A stretch of DNA of 64,000 bases from assembly GCF_030247195.1 (NCBI RefSeq), contig NC_080671.1:198200676-198264675 (forward strand), written 5' to 3'. A program made the translations under genes and the position numbers. The notes beneath the pieces were generated by a model, which was not told the DNA's origin, searched no databases, and was given only the letters and a program-made list of their open reading frames with translations. Of this stretch, positions 45,836 to 56,550 are shown piece by piece. Positions within the stretch are counted from its first letter, which is position 1. Each line of letters starts with the position of its first letter. The stretch is from Topomyia yanbarensis. Its lineage: Eukaryota > Arthropoda > Insecta > Diptera > Culicidae.

Positions 45836-47007
45836 ATTGTATTGTTACCCACAACACTCTTTAATCGCATTTTTCCAATTTTTGTTGTCCGTAAATTCTG
45901 GCCCGCTTTCGCCGTCGAAATGGTGATTGGCTTCTCTAATTCTTGGACATCTTCCAGCAGCTTCTCGTCATTAACCATATGGTCGCTTGCTCCTGAGTCA
46001 ATTACGAATCTGACTCTCCTACCACGATCCGCTTTGGTCATCATTGCAAAGCTCTTTTTAGGCTCCATCTTTTGCTGCTTCTTGAACTTATCTTTCTCCT
46101 TCGCGTTAAACTTTTTCATTAGTGGGCATTTATTTTTAAAATGCCCAGTTTTGTTGCAACCGAAGCATCGGGTTACCTCTCTCCTTGGCTTGTATTTTGA
46201 AGACAGCGCAACGTTTTTCATTTCTGCTTGCTTCTCTTCCCCAGCTTCAGCATCAATAAACATTCGTTTGATCTCCATGATCGGCTTGGCACACAGTTCT
46301 TCATTCGTCAGTACCATCAGAGCGCCTTTGACGTGTCGGTACTTGTCTTGCATGGAGATCAGTAGAGCATGAACTTTTTCCGATACTGTCATTTTTGAAC
46401 CCATACGATCTAGCTCACGAATAATCAGATCGTACTCATCAAAAATCATGGACAATTTGTCGTGATGTCTTTGTTTGATGGTATACAACCGGTCCCGCAT
46501 ATTAACCATAGCGGCTGTACCGCCCTTTTGGTACGTTCTGACCAGAGTATCCATGGCTGCTTTCGCATAGTTGAGCCCAATGAGTTTATTCAAAACATCA
46601 TTGTTGACCATCATGACAATCTCGTCCAATGCTTCGACGTCGTCATCAAACCGTTTTCTGAGCTTAGCCTTCCTGGCTGTTTCTAGCTCTTCCGAGGCAC
46701 CTACTACTGGTTCGTAGAAGTCCTCTTCTTCGGGCGTTCGTAGCAACGTGTGCTGGAGTTTCATCTTGATAAGATGATGTTCCATTCGCCATTTCCAGGC
46801 TGGGAACCGCAACTCCGAACCGTCGAATATCGATTCGCGGTTGACGCTACCGAAGTATGCCGTCGTCGGCACGGTACGCTCGAGAGTTCCCCTCTCGTAG
46901 CCACCACCTCTTCTGTCCTCGAGAGTAACCCTCTCGGCAGATCCTCCAGCTTGCTGCTGGGTTGCCATCCTCTCGGCAGATCCTCCAGCTTGCTGCTGGG
47001 TTGCCAT
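45836..47007 (-). pseudogene. Copia Gag and protease (5' half of gag-pol, cut by the LINE)
   Basis: The frame from 47007 starts with two near-identical repeats (MATQQQAGGSAER). It continues with a copia-type Gag (FPAWKWRMEHHLIKMKL, MVNMRDRLYTIKQRHHDKLS), a CCHC knuckle (CFGCNKTGHFKNKC) and an aspartic protease site (FVIDSGASDHMV). It runs into LINE sequence after KELKL; the missing continuation is at 39841. Apart from the LINE, this half has no stop codon. Confidence 0.9.
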
Positions 47008-47240
47008 CCTCTACTTGCTCCTGAAACGCTGGTGCTTGCTGGATGTCGCTTCTGTCCGAAACGATGGTTCTCGCTGGCCGTTTCTACCCGAAACGCTGGT
47101 CCTCGCCGGATGCCGTTTCTGCCCGAAACGCTGGTCGTCGCTGCTACCGGAACGATGGTTCTCGCCGGCGGTTTCTACCCGAAACGTGTATCTTCCAAAA
47201 CAACTATTTTACAATAGTCCAAGTGGCTAGTTCCAGTTAA
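47008..47240. other. Copia leader with short tandem motif
   Basis: Untranslated leader between the gag ATG and the primer-binding site. It carries four to five imperfect repeats of about 33 bp with words such as 'ttctacccgaaacg', 'ctggtcctcgccgg' and 'cgatggttctcgc'. The same duplicative habit continues into the doubled start of Gag. Confidence 0.65.
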
Positions 47241-47257
47241 CTACTGGGCCCATAACC
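47241..47257 (-). promoter_or_regulatory. Copia primer-binding site (initiator tRNA-Met internal match)
   Basis: Reading + strand, ctactgggcccataacc lies directly against the 5' LTR edge. CTGGGCCCATAACC is the anticodon-arm sequence of eukaryotic initiator tRNA-Met. Copia-type elements are known to prime from an internally cleaved initiator tRNA rather than from the 3' CCA end. Confidence 0.8.
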
Positions 47258-47656
47258 TGTTGATAATACCGTAAGAAAACTCCAAGTATTTCTGTAGGTA
47301 GGTTTGAGATAACTTTCTTTGATTCTTGTTCGTCAAGTTATATAATGCTAACATAGTTCGATATCGATTGATATTTCATGCACTGTTTATCACAGTCCCT
47401 TATTGACTGCCATACCCTGTCATACCCTCTGCCTATAGTAAACAACACATCCATGCGCGGCGTCCATATGCAAAAGCTCAAGTTACCCACTTGAAGTTTT
47501 TGTCACATGACGTTCTGTCAGATGACATCTCAGAGCTTTTTATAGCACGTTCCGTATGACAGTTCTTACTGTCAACTGCCGTCCCGTGAATGGCAAATTG
47601 TTTATATACAAAGAATATTTCGTACGTATATCACTGCGAAATATTCTTTTTCAATA
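47258..47656 (-). repeat. 5' LTR of the copia element, uninterrupted
   Basis: 399 bp, starting TGTTGATAATACCG on the plus strand. It is the reference for locating the three insertions in the other LTR. It is flanked by CAAAG at 47657-47661. Confidence 0.92.
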
Positions 47657-47661
47657 CAAAG

Positions 47662-48781
47662 TAGAGACGAAAAGATATTCTAATGTAGAAGATGAACCAA
47701 ACATAATTTCCTTGTATAGAAATAATACAAAATAGCATGCATGAAGATAATTTTAAGACAAATGTAAAATATAAAAATAAATAAATAATTATGTAAAATT
47801 CAATACATAACGTTGTAGTGCTTATTTCTTTCTCTGATTCTTCCTCAGCACTAAACAAGAAAATAAAAAAGTAATAATGGAATATTTGTTTAACGATACA
47901 AACTCTTTTCAATGGGATTCTTGATTAAGAGGTTACATCGTTGGTTACAGACCTTTTAGTGATGAAAATGTCAAGAAAGTTTGAATTTGCGTAAAGGAAT
48001 AAAGCAATGATTTCATTACATTAAACTTATAATATTTTGGTAGTACATTTTCAGTAAAAAAAACAAGCATAAGCTTATAAAAATAAATTGATAATTGGCG
48101 AAGTTATGGCTTTTTTCCCGAAGCCCTTTTTTATTTAAGAGATTTGCGGTGATCAATAGATCATCTAAAATCCCAAAACTCAAAAAATTCGATTAGTATA
48201 TGAGTATTCCCCGTACTTGAACAATTAGTTGAATAAATAATAATTTTTTCCTGCATTTGAGAACGTTTTTAGTAAAAAATCGCTGTTTTAAGCTCAGAAA
48301 AATGTATTAAAAATTCTTATCCATGAAACAAAAATTTATGAATAACAAAGGAATCGTGAAAGTACGAGAAAAATTAATTACGATCAATCGAAAAAAAAAA
48401 GAAAATTGATTGAGTAGTTTTTCGGCAATAGGGATCTTTAGGGGTGTGTAAGCCGTGTGGTGTCCGGCGGGCTGAAATCTTTTTGCACTATTTCAGCCAA
48501 GAATAGAACCTCTGGGAACTGCTCCCATGTCGTAAGAGGCGACTAACAACATGCTAGAAGTTCCTAGGTCGAGGTATTGCTCCGTACCGAAGACTTAACC
48601 TGGGCGAACCTTAAGGTTCAGGGTTGTTAATCGATAATTAATCGTCATCGTCGATAACGTTAACCACCCGTCAACGTCATCGGAAACTCCGTTAACGATA
48701 ATGTATCGTCGGATTCATCGTCATCGTCGATAATTCATCGGTGGTTATCGCGATACATTTTGCGTTACTTTCCCGTTTATT
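47662..48781. other. AT-rich intergenic, with a cgataa/tcgtcatcgtcg motif cluster
   Basis: No gene recognised. At 48435-48610 is a GC-richer segment sharing 'agggatctttaggggtgtg' with 51075-51093. At 48625-48750 are repeated 'tcgtcatcgtcgata' and 'gataacgttaacc' words. Confidence 0.4.
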
Positions 48782-49316
48782 CTATGAACACTCATAGTAA
48801 TAGACTCGCGGATGTAAGAATCGCAAAACTGGCAACTAGAAAAACAAGCATGTTAAACTGGCATCACCCAAAAATGTGCAAGCTCGAACGTGCTCGACTG
48901 TATTCGATCATCTGTTTTTATCAAAATAAGTTTTCAAGTGGTTCAATATATGAATCAAAAGAGAAGTTATATGTTTGATACTGAGCAACAAGAAATTGAG
49001 AAAAAAAATCCAATTTCCAATCCAATCCAATCCAATCCAACACAAAGTTGATGAAAACGAGCATAAGTAAAATGTTTTTTGTGTAGTTATATTGAACACA
49101 ATAAATATATTTCTAAATAACATTGTGAAATACCAATACGAACACGAAAAGTGAAGCCTACTGTGAATAACAAAATATATTTTTTTAAATAAAATCGCAA
49201 TACTTGTTCTGCTTGTTTGCATTGAATGACGTCATGCTCGTTTGGCTCCGGATTTTGACAGTTCGTTTGGCTCGATAAAAGTACCTTCGCTGGTCTATTA
49301 CTATGAGTGTCTATAG
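48782..49316. mobile_element. MITE with ctat-aacactcatagtaatagac ends
   Basis: The left end, ctatgaacactcatagtaat then agac, is matched in inverted form by the right end (gtctattactatgagtgtct then atag). About 535 bp, with tccaatccaatccaatcc near 49019. No ORF of note. Confidence 0.7.
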
Positions 49317-49389
49317 TTTATTCGAGTTGAAGTTGATGCGGTTAAATTTCAATTGTTTAGAAATAAATAACTATTGAAGGACATGTTGT

Positions 49390-49620
49390 GGCAGTTGAAA
49401 ATCAATAGTTTGGACATTTTCTAAGCACAGGGGGGGGGGGGGTCCGACGATGTGTCAAAATCGAATTTTTTGCCAACTTTTCGGGAGTGTTTTATATTGA
49501 AGGGAAAGTTATTGGCAGTTGACAATCAATAGTTTTGGACATTTTCAATACACAGGAGGTTCGACGATGTGTGAAAATAGATTTTGTTCAACTTTTGGGG
49601 AAAGTTTATTATATTGAAAA
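49390..49620. repeat. Two-unit direct repeat (period about 124 bp) with a poly-G run
   Basis: Units begin ggcagttgaaaatcaatag at 49390 and ggcagttgacaatcaatag at 49514, and share 'cgacgatgtgt'. Unit 1 has a run of 13 G (49430-49442) where unit 2 has only a few, so the run is an expansion or a sequencing artefact. Confidence 0.6.
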
Positions 49621-50117
49621 CGCTATTGGTAAGTGAATAATCAGCTCCAATAAGACTTTAATTTGACTAGTATCGATGAACGCGGATCAATACGTACTGA
49701 AAATTCGCCGCGTCTGTTTTAATTAATCTAATTTCAAGTTCCGTTTTTGGTAACAAGCCCGTCCATCAGGTTAACGATCCTTTGTATTTCCCTTCAATGT
49801 TCGATATAATCGTTCGTATACATGTATTTCACAAACAATCCGATATTAGAAATAGGAAACACTTTCGCTGATTTATAACATCTAGAGCTATCATAACTCT
49901 TTGTCTGTATAACGTGTTATCACTCGATAGTTTGCAACCCAAAAAATATATCGTAGAGATACTCCCACGATCGGTTGTGTGGAGTTGAAATTGCTTTTGT
50001 TTAGAAAACATAGGATACTCTCGGTAGCCGGCTACCCAGATTTTAAAAGAACAAAAAAGTAAACAAGATCTTTTTCGAGCGATCGTGTTTTCGAAAACTA
50101 ACTGAACTACAAACTAA

Positions 50118-50411
50118 GGGATCATCCATAAATGACGTAGCATTATATGGGAGAGGGGAGAGTTTTGCATTTTGTGATGATGTGTGACGACGGGAGGGTA
50201 GGGGGTCATGTCAGGCTATGTAGCTTTTTCAAAGGGGAATGACTAACATCGGTTTTTATTTTAAAAAAATCACGAAGACAGGGGGGGGAGAGTTACCGTC
50301 AAGCTACGTAATTACCAGGGAGTATTTAGAGGTTTGTGACGAAATGCTACGATGGTGGAGGGGGCTGGTAAAAATTGCTCAAAAAATGCTACGTCATTTA
50401 TGGATGATCCC
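50118..50411. mobile_element. Short PIF/Harbinger-like MITE
   Basis: 294 bp. The ends GGGATCATCCATAAATGACG and its inverse are flanked by TAA at 50115-50117 and 50412-50414. Same family as 24157-25148. Confidence 0.82.
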
Positions 50412-50414
50412 TAA

Positions 50415-51187
50415 TAAACTATGCTTTACAGGTCGCATCGCTTGCTTGGAGCGAATCCTAGACCTTATTTCCTTCCAAACTACCAACTCCGCGACATCTA
50501 TGGAAGAGTCTGATGAACCTTCGGTATAAGATTCCTCATTTTATTCAAACGATCGCCGGGTAAAATCAGCACCGACACGATAGAAACCACGAATAAATTC
50601 GTCGCGTGATTGAATATTATTAAAAAATATAAGCAGTGCTTCTTATAGCCGGCTATCCGGAGTTCAAGTTGCTTATTTTGCTAATCGTATTAATACAACA
50701 AATGATAAATTTCCCAAATTCTCGGCAGCCGGCTGCCCAGAGCAATTATTACATGATAACGCTATTGGCACACTCACTAACAACTCTCCCCTTCCCGTGA
50801 TACATGTGGAGATGCAGAGGATTCCTCGGTCTCTAGTAGCAACATGTATCGAACTAACATTCCTTCCTTTCCCAGAAGATCTGCATTCGGACGTAGCCGG
50901 CGTTGGTATTGATCAGCATGCAGGGATCGGAATAGATTGTACAATGTGGCTCATCATGTTATTCCCAAGCATGTTGTTCCAATCAACATTTTGCAACCTA
51001 ATTTGGTTCTGGTCAATAACGGAGTAGCAACTACGGGCGATCTCTTATGCTTATGCTTATGCTTATGCTTAATAGGGATCTTTAGGGGTGTGCGGGTTAA
51101 GGCATATTCTGATGCAGATTAGTACCGCGAGTTAATATCTCAGTCCTTTTTAAATTTTTATTGAATTTTTTTGTTTGTTTCCTTTTA
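50415..51187. other. Intergenic, with a short hexamer array
   Basis: No gene recognised. Four to five copies of (ttatgc)n lie at about 51047-51071. The sequence 'agccggctgcccag'/'agccggctaccc' recurs at 50025, 50648 and 50726. Confidence 0.4.
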
Positions 51188-52922
51188 CACGCAGAAGAAT
51201 CAGGCCTGTTTGAATCAACAAAACATTTAGTTAAATCAAAAACGTGGCGAATGACTGTTTCAAACTGAAATTGGCGTTTTTCGGAAGCATGTATTTGGTT
51301 TAGTTCAACAAATGCTTCTGTTTACATTTTAAATAGAAACATTGTTGAATCAAAATAAAATTTGTTAGATCTAACTGATCCCTTAGTTAAAGACCAACAG
51401 AATCTTTATATAATTTCAACTAAATTTGAGTTGTTCTCTCCTTTGGTTAATACAAACGATTTGTTTTTGTTTCTTCAAACTTGTTTATTCGGTTAAACTT
51501 ATCATGATTTTGTTGTTTCAAACGAAATATTTGTTGAAACTACTGAAAAGCCAATAAATGAATTAATTGGTAATTTCAATCAACAGTATTGATTGAAGCA
51601 AACCTGAATCTTGTTTGTCACTATATCAAACGGAAAAATTATTATTTAAAACAGTAGATACAGAACACTAGATTAGGATTGTCGCTGGTGTTCCCATGTT
51701 TGTTTTGCTTTCGCTATATATCTGTCAAGGTATCGAAAGTCTCTCATAGTAAAAGTCTTTGGTCCGCATTTTTGGTACACGCAGAAAAATATGGCCTGCT
51801 TGTAACCACAAACCGTTTAGTTGAACTTCAAATTAGTAAAATGCAGAGTTTACCTTTTTCATTTCAGTCTCGTTTATTCTGCTGTGATTTTTATGCATTC
51901 AAAACCGAAAATGTCCAATGCATAAAATTTACGGCAGAATAAACAATAGGCAAACAGCAAAATGATGTGATATCTGCTATGAAACAAATTTCTATGTGGC
52001 ATACTATTATAATTTCATTAGTTTTCACATGGTATCTATGCGTGACAGATGATTTTTATGTTCTACTACAAATTGCAAAAAATTATGTGTGAAATCAATA
52101 TATTCAATATAACGAATTTTCTCGGTGTAAATTTTCGACTGTTATTGTTATGAAATGAAAGAGTTTGTATATACCGCACAAGGAAATGAAAATTCATCAA
52201 AATTCAGTACAGGTTTAGATAATTTGTGCATTCTAATTAGTGAAAATACATCAGCCAAGAATGGCCAATGTGTTGCTGGCTAAAAGGAACAAAAATGACT
52301 CGTCGCCAGAGCTTAAAAAAATTGACAACGCTGCATGAACTTGAAAGAAAACGAAATTCAATTCATGCCCGCTGCGATGAATGAAATTTTTGGTTCGTTT
52401 CCATCATTCGTTCTCCCGACGCAGCGCTTTCAGGTACGGACGTGTTCGGTTTCAGAAGCAAAGTGAATTTTATTTCTATGCTGGCTCTGGGAGGGATTAT
52501 CGATCAAAAGTGCACCAGATATAGATTACGCAGTTCACTTATGCTCGAAAAAGTAGAAGATTCTAACTTCTGCCTTCAAACTGTCGACATAATAACAAAT
52601 GAATGCTTTGGTTGGTGAATAAATGTATATTTCCTATGCACTCAAGCATTCGATTCTGCATGAAATTTCAGTCAGTTGGAAAGTGAATGAATGAGAGAGG
52701 CGTTGAATATGATTTTGAAATTTCGTAACACTGCTCGTCGCTATGAAACGACGATAGAGGATTATTTTTTTGCTTTTTTTATTTGGCCTATTTGACAGGT
52801 ATATCCCGGAATCAAAACAATGATGTTTCTACCACTGATGACAGCGACAATCCTAATCTAGTGTTCTGTATCTACTTTTAAAACCAAAATTTGTTCATTT
52901 TTACTAAATTTTTTTCTGCGTG
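51188..52922. mobile_element. CACGCAGAA-ended element with TA duplication (1.7 kb, probably composite)
   Basis: The left end CACGCAGAAGAAT and right end (inverse of CACGCAGAAAAA) are flanked by TA/TA, compatible with Tc1/mariner-type MITEs. A second left end (CACGCAGAAAAATATGG) at 51778 suggests one element inserted in, or recombined with, another. A related 342-bp element lies at 61454-61795. No transposase is seen. Confidence 0.65.
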
Positions 52923-52944
52923 TAGGACAATAACACATCCAAAC

Positions 52945-53324
52945 AAAAGAGATTATAACTACTAGAGGGAGCAAAGCGCTACTGTCTCCATGTATTCACG
53001 GACTGAAACATGAGGTCTCACTCTAGCATATTGTATCCCATTACTTTGACAGGTGTATACCCGGGGCAATACGTGTCAAACTAATGGGCCTAGCATATGT
53101 AAGAGCGAGATGATAAATTTTCAGTGTTAACAGCGACATGCGACCGCTAGTAGTTATAATTAGAGCACTCTAGTTAGAGTGTGGCCAAGAGGCCATGACG
53201 TATCCAAACGAACATGGAATTTGACGTATACACAATAGAAATACGTCAAATTTCATGTTCGTTTGGATACGTCATGGCTTCTTGGCCACACTCTAACTAG
53301 AGTGCTCTAGTTATAATCTCTTTT
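52945..53324. mobile_element. hAT-like MITE, interrupted by a hairpin element
   Basis: Inverted ends AAAAGAGATTATAACTACTA. An 8-bp duplication ATCCAAAC lies at 52937-52944 and 53325-53332. Removing the 149-bp insert and one duplication copy leaves about 223 bp. Confidence 0.82.
53161..53309. mobile_element. 149-bp hairpin MITE nested in the element above
   Basis: Arms of about 68 bp, with only two or three mismatches, around a loop near 'cacaatagaa' (53229-53240). The ends are TAGAGCACTCTAGTTAGAGT and its inverse. An 8-bp duplication GTTATAAT lies at 53153-53160 and 53310-53317. Confidence 0.87.
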
Positions 53325-53718
53325 ATCCAAACCCAAGACGGATACAGGTGTGCACATTTTTTTCTGTGTGTGAGTGCGGTTGTCATTTTTCTTTGATGAA
53401 GCCGAAACAACAAGAGGATATGAAGAAGAAAAGCACAAACAAATGACGTAGTGGCCCTTTCTGTTGCCATAAGTTTTCTTTCGGTTCGGTCATAGTTAAT
53501 TTAATCGGTTTTTTGGAAGTAAAAAGTGTCCCTAAGTGTTCTAATAGTTAGATCCGAGGTGAAGCTCGGCCTTTTCTCACTTTTCATCGTGCGCCAAAGA
53601 ATCAGGATGCTCGTTCGTTCACTTCAAGGGCCCCGGCCGCCATGCTTAATTTTGCAAGTATTAAACTAATACACTCAAAAGTGTCAAATGTTCCCACCTT
53701 TCTCCCATCTTGATCCAA

Positions 53719-53952
53719 ACCCTAGGATAGGATCCGCCAGCTCTGTCTCTCATAACAATACACGTAGTTATATCGTCATTCAGGGTATTTATTCAATTTG
53801 CATGAAATGTTCATGTGCATGAAAAGTAGCCAAAATAAATTCAGCAGCACTGTTTTTCATCCCGTTTAAAAATATTATGAACGCTCTTGACTGGCAAAAC
53901 GACCAATCAGACGCTGGTTCAATACTAGGATAGGATCCGCCAGCTCTGTCCC
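53719..53952. repeat. Insertion of about 205 bp between 25-bp direct repeats
   Basis: 'ctaggataggatccgccagc' followed by 'tctgtc' occurs at about 53722 and 53927. The segment between begins 'tctcataacaatacacg' and ends 'gctggttcaata'. The same segment recurs at 58470-58653 without these flanks, so it is a dispersed unit. The long direct repeats would be an unusually long target duplication. Confidence 0.6.
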
Positions 53953-54874
53953 CTGTTTTTGAACCAATTCTGAACCAGCTCGTGATTGGATGAAAGTGAC
54001 ATAGGCAAACCTTCGGCTTGGAAACTAAAAGTACTAAAGCGCTGTCATATTGTGATATCAAACATAAAACGACGATTGTTAACTGTGTTGATTTTTTTGT
54101 TTTCTCGAGATACCGCTTTATGAAGTGCAGGCATTATTTGGCAGACGAAATCAAACATATTATCCAGAACTGAAGTTCCCGAGAGATCCGGTAGCGCGGT
54201 TATCGTGGATTCTGTTCTGTGTGCGGAATAATGCAAAAATGCCGCTTTTCGAAATCAACAGGCTGTGTAGCGTAAGTATGACAATATTTTGAACTTCATG
54301 TAAAAATTGTCTTTGTTCCAGTACCGAGTAAATTGGAAGTACTGAGCAACCAGGGAGAAAGTTATCCCGGAAGTCGCTTCTTGTTCTTCCTTTGCTATTA
54401 TCGATACAGTTGAATTTTACAGTTTTCAACTGAATCGATCATCGGTGTAAATAGGAGCTTGTATTTTCTACTGCTGTTTTCTCCGAAACGATCACATGTA
54501 GTACTGGAACAAACCTATACATTGCTCCAAAACAAAAATTAAACCTTGCAGAAAAGTAGTTTTAGAATACTTAAAATAAATCCGAACAGAGAAGATTATT
54601 CTTGTGACAGAGGTTGCTTGACTCAGAAAGCAACTTACAAAAATGAAGAGGCATGAAGATATTTTTCGTAATGTCCAACAACGAATATATATATTATTTT
54701 GTTTTTCTGTATTCCGATGGAAAAAACGTTATGATCGTTTAAATGCGGATATAAAGACTAAATCTTTGATTTTTCCAGAAGCATGAAATTGGTACATAAT
54801 ATAGAATATTTTAATCAGAACAAATATACGACCGAAACAAAACAAATATTTTGGCAACATTGGTCGAGTGGGGT
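53953..54874. other. Intergenic, no gene recognised
   Basis: Short ORFs on the minus strand (54045-54429) carry no family signature. They overlap a word, 'agtaccgagtaaattggaag', related to fragments near 23120 and 61365. Confidence 0.4.
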
Positions 54875-55022
54875 CCCACTGAGACGTCCAAAAATTTGTT
54901 TCAAAATCATTCAACACGGGTCCAACGATGGACGTTTGTTGAACGGTTATTTGGACGTTGTCCAAATTGGTCCAACGAACGTCCTTCATTGGAAGATTTT
55001 GAAACCAACCGTTCTTAGAGGG
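54875..55022 (-). mobile_element. Family A MITE, copy A8
   Basis: 148 bp, CCCACTGAG to CTTAGAGGG, flanked by GT/GT. Confidence 0.88.
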
Positions 55023-55980
55023 GTATGTCGTTTTCAACAGGGATTAGTAAAATATAAGAAGACGCCAGCTGGTGGATCCTATCCTAGTCCAAACCCATGC
55101 GACTTGCACTACTCTATTGAATATATACAGTTTGTTTTCCTCCACCTGTCATAGATGGAGGAAAACAAATCGAAAATAACTTTTCGGTCAGATTATTTTC
55201 ATGGTGGAATCTTACCAACCGGAATTGTACGTCTCCCGAATAGGTTTTACAGCGACATAGAGCATTTCAACACCATTATACTTTCCGAGAGCTAATTCAA
55301 ATGTTTAAATTGGCTGACAGTTTTATATATGACAGCTGGAGGAAAACAAACCCCCAAGTAGTGTGAGTGAAATCATTTGCATAGAACTCTATAGCCTTAT
55401 CAGATCTAGTTTGGAGATGAAACTTGGGATGGCAGGCTTCTAGCGGATTTCAAAAGTACCAGATCATGCTGTGTGGGGTGCTGTCCCGGTTAACAATGAG
55501 GCGAAGGAGATATTTGCACATACGTCATTTAGTAGGACAACTGTAAGTTTGTTGGTTGACTTTAATTTGTTTTTTTTTTTAAATTTAAAAATCAGTAAAG
55601 AAGGTTTAAGAATGATATGAGTGTACTCATAAGGACACCCGCTATCAATATATATGAAAAACTGACACAATTTTTCCAAATTAAAGATCCCTATCGTGAT
55701 CACGGAAAAACCATTTTTAGTAAAACGATATTTCGAGATAATCGAGTTTAAAATTTCAAATTACCACTGCTCTTGGTAGACGAAGCGCGGTTGGAAGCGC
55801 TGTAACTTTCGATCTATTTCTCGGCTCTTTATAAAAATTTGGGAAAACATTCTCAAGGAGTTGTACTTTCAGATAAAGTAATAAAAAAAATTCGATTTTA
55901 TGAAAAAAGAAGAAGTAGTTAACCCCTAATAAAAATATGCTTAGTTGCTAAATTACACAATATCTTCTCACAAACTAAGT
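55023..55980. other. Intergenic, no gene recognised
   Basis: Contains a short inverted pair (gtttgttttcctccacctgtcatag at 55129 and cagctggaggaaaacaaac at 55333). Otherwise featureless AT-rich DNA. Confidence 0.4.
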
Positions 55981-55984
55981 TTTA

Positions 55985-56525
55985 TTGGATTCTGAGATGA
56001 TTATGACTTTCATTGGTTTAGTTTTCGATAGAAATACACTGAAGAAAAAAAATTCTGTTTTGACAAGGAAAAGTTTATTTCAAATAACTTTTTTCCCTTA
56101 AAAGTGCCCAATTTGAATTTTTGACGGTAGGTAGGGAACCTAATTATCTATCTTGAAACCAAATTTCATCCAAATCAAAAATGGTTTTTTTTTGTAAATC
56201 GACTTTAAATTTTTAAAATCGATTTTTTTTTCTATGTAGGAGTCAATGAAGAATTTTTTCAATATTTTTATTCGAAAATTTGGCTAATTTTGTGAAAACT
56301 ACGCCTACAACATATTTTTGTAGGATTTGTCATTTTTAGACTATAGCCATTTCAAAAAAATTGGCAAAAAAGTTTGACCCTTTTCAAAAGACAGTCTAGA
56401 TTATTTTTGGAAAAAACAAAATATGCAAAGTGGCTTTTTGTGACAGTCTTCATGTACAGAAAGTTTCATTAGAATCTGAGAGGGAGCTGCCAACTCTGAA
56501 TACGATTTGGCACGAAATTCGTCAA
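55985..56525. repeat. Dispersed repeat G, copy 2 (inverted relative to copy 1)
   Basis: Reverse-orientation match to 33120-33720, for example 'tgacggtaggtagggaac' here against 'gttccctacctaccgtca' there. It abuts the element at 56551. Confidence 0.7.
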
Positions 56526-56550
56526 ATGAAACGTTCCCCATGTTGATTAT

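Larger units (their letters stand above)
34549..47656 (-). mobile_element. Copia-type LTR retrotransposon, degenerate, heavily nested
   Basis: The LTRs are 47258-47656 (5' in element orientation, 399 bp) and 34549-36998 (3', about 395 bp once three insertions are removed). Both run TG...CA, the outer edge of the right LTR having decayed to caata. A CAAAG target duplication lies at 34544-34548 and 47657-47661. Next to the 5' LTR is a copia-type primer-binding site. Gag-protease is at 47007-45836; integrase, RT and RNase H follow at 39841-36993 after a nested LINE. Stop codons and frame breaks make it non-autonomous. Elements of this class copy through RNA in cytoplasmic particles and integrate with their own integrase. 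Confidence 0.93.

Noticed and set aside
45626..46372. 248-aa plus-strand ORF
   Set aside because: Antisense shadow of copia gag and the LINE 5' region; gag has clear domains on the other strand.
47241..47257. tRNA gene at ctgggcccataacc
   Set aside because: Only the anticodon-arm part is present, at an LTR edge; it is a primer-binding site.
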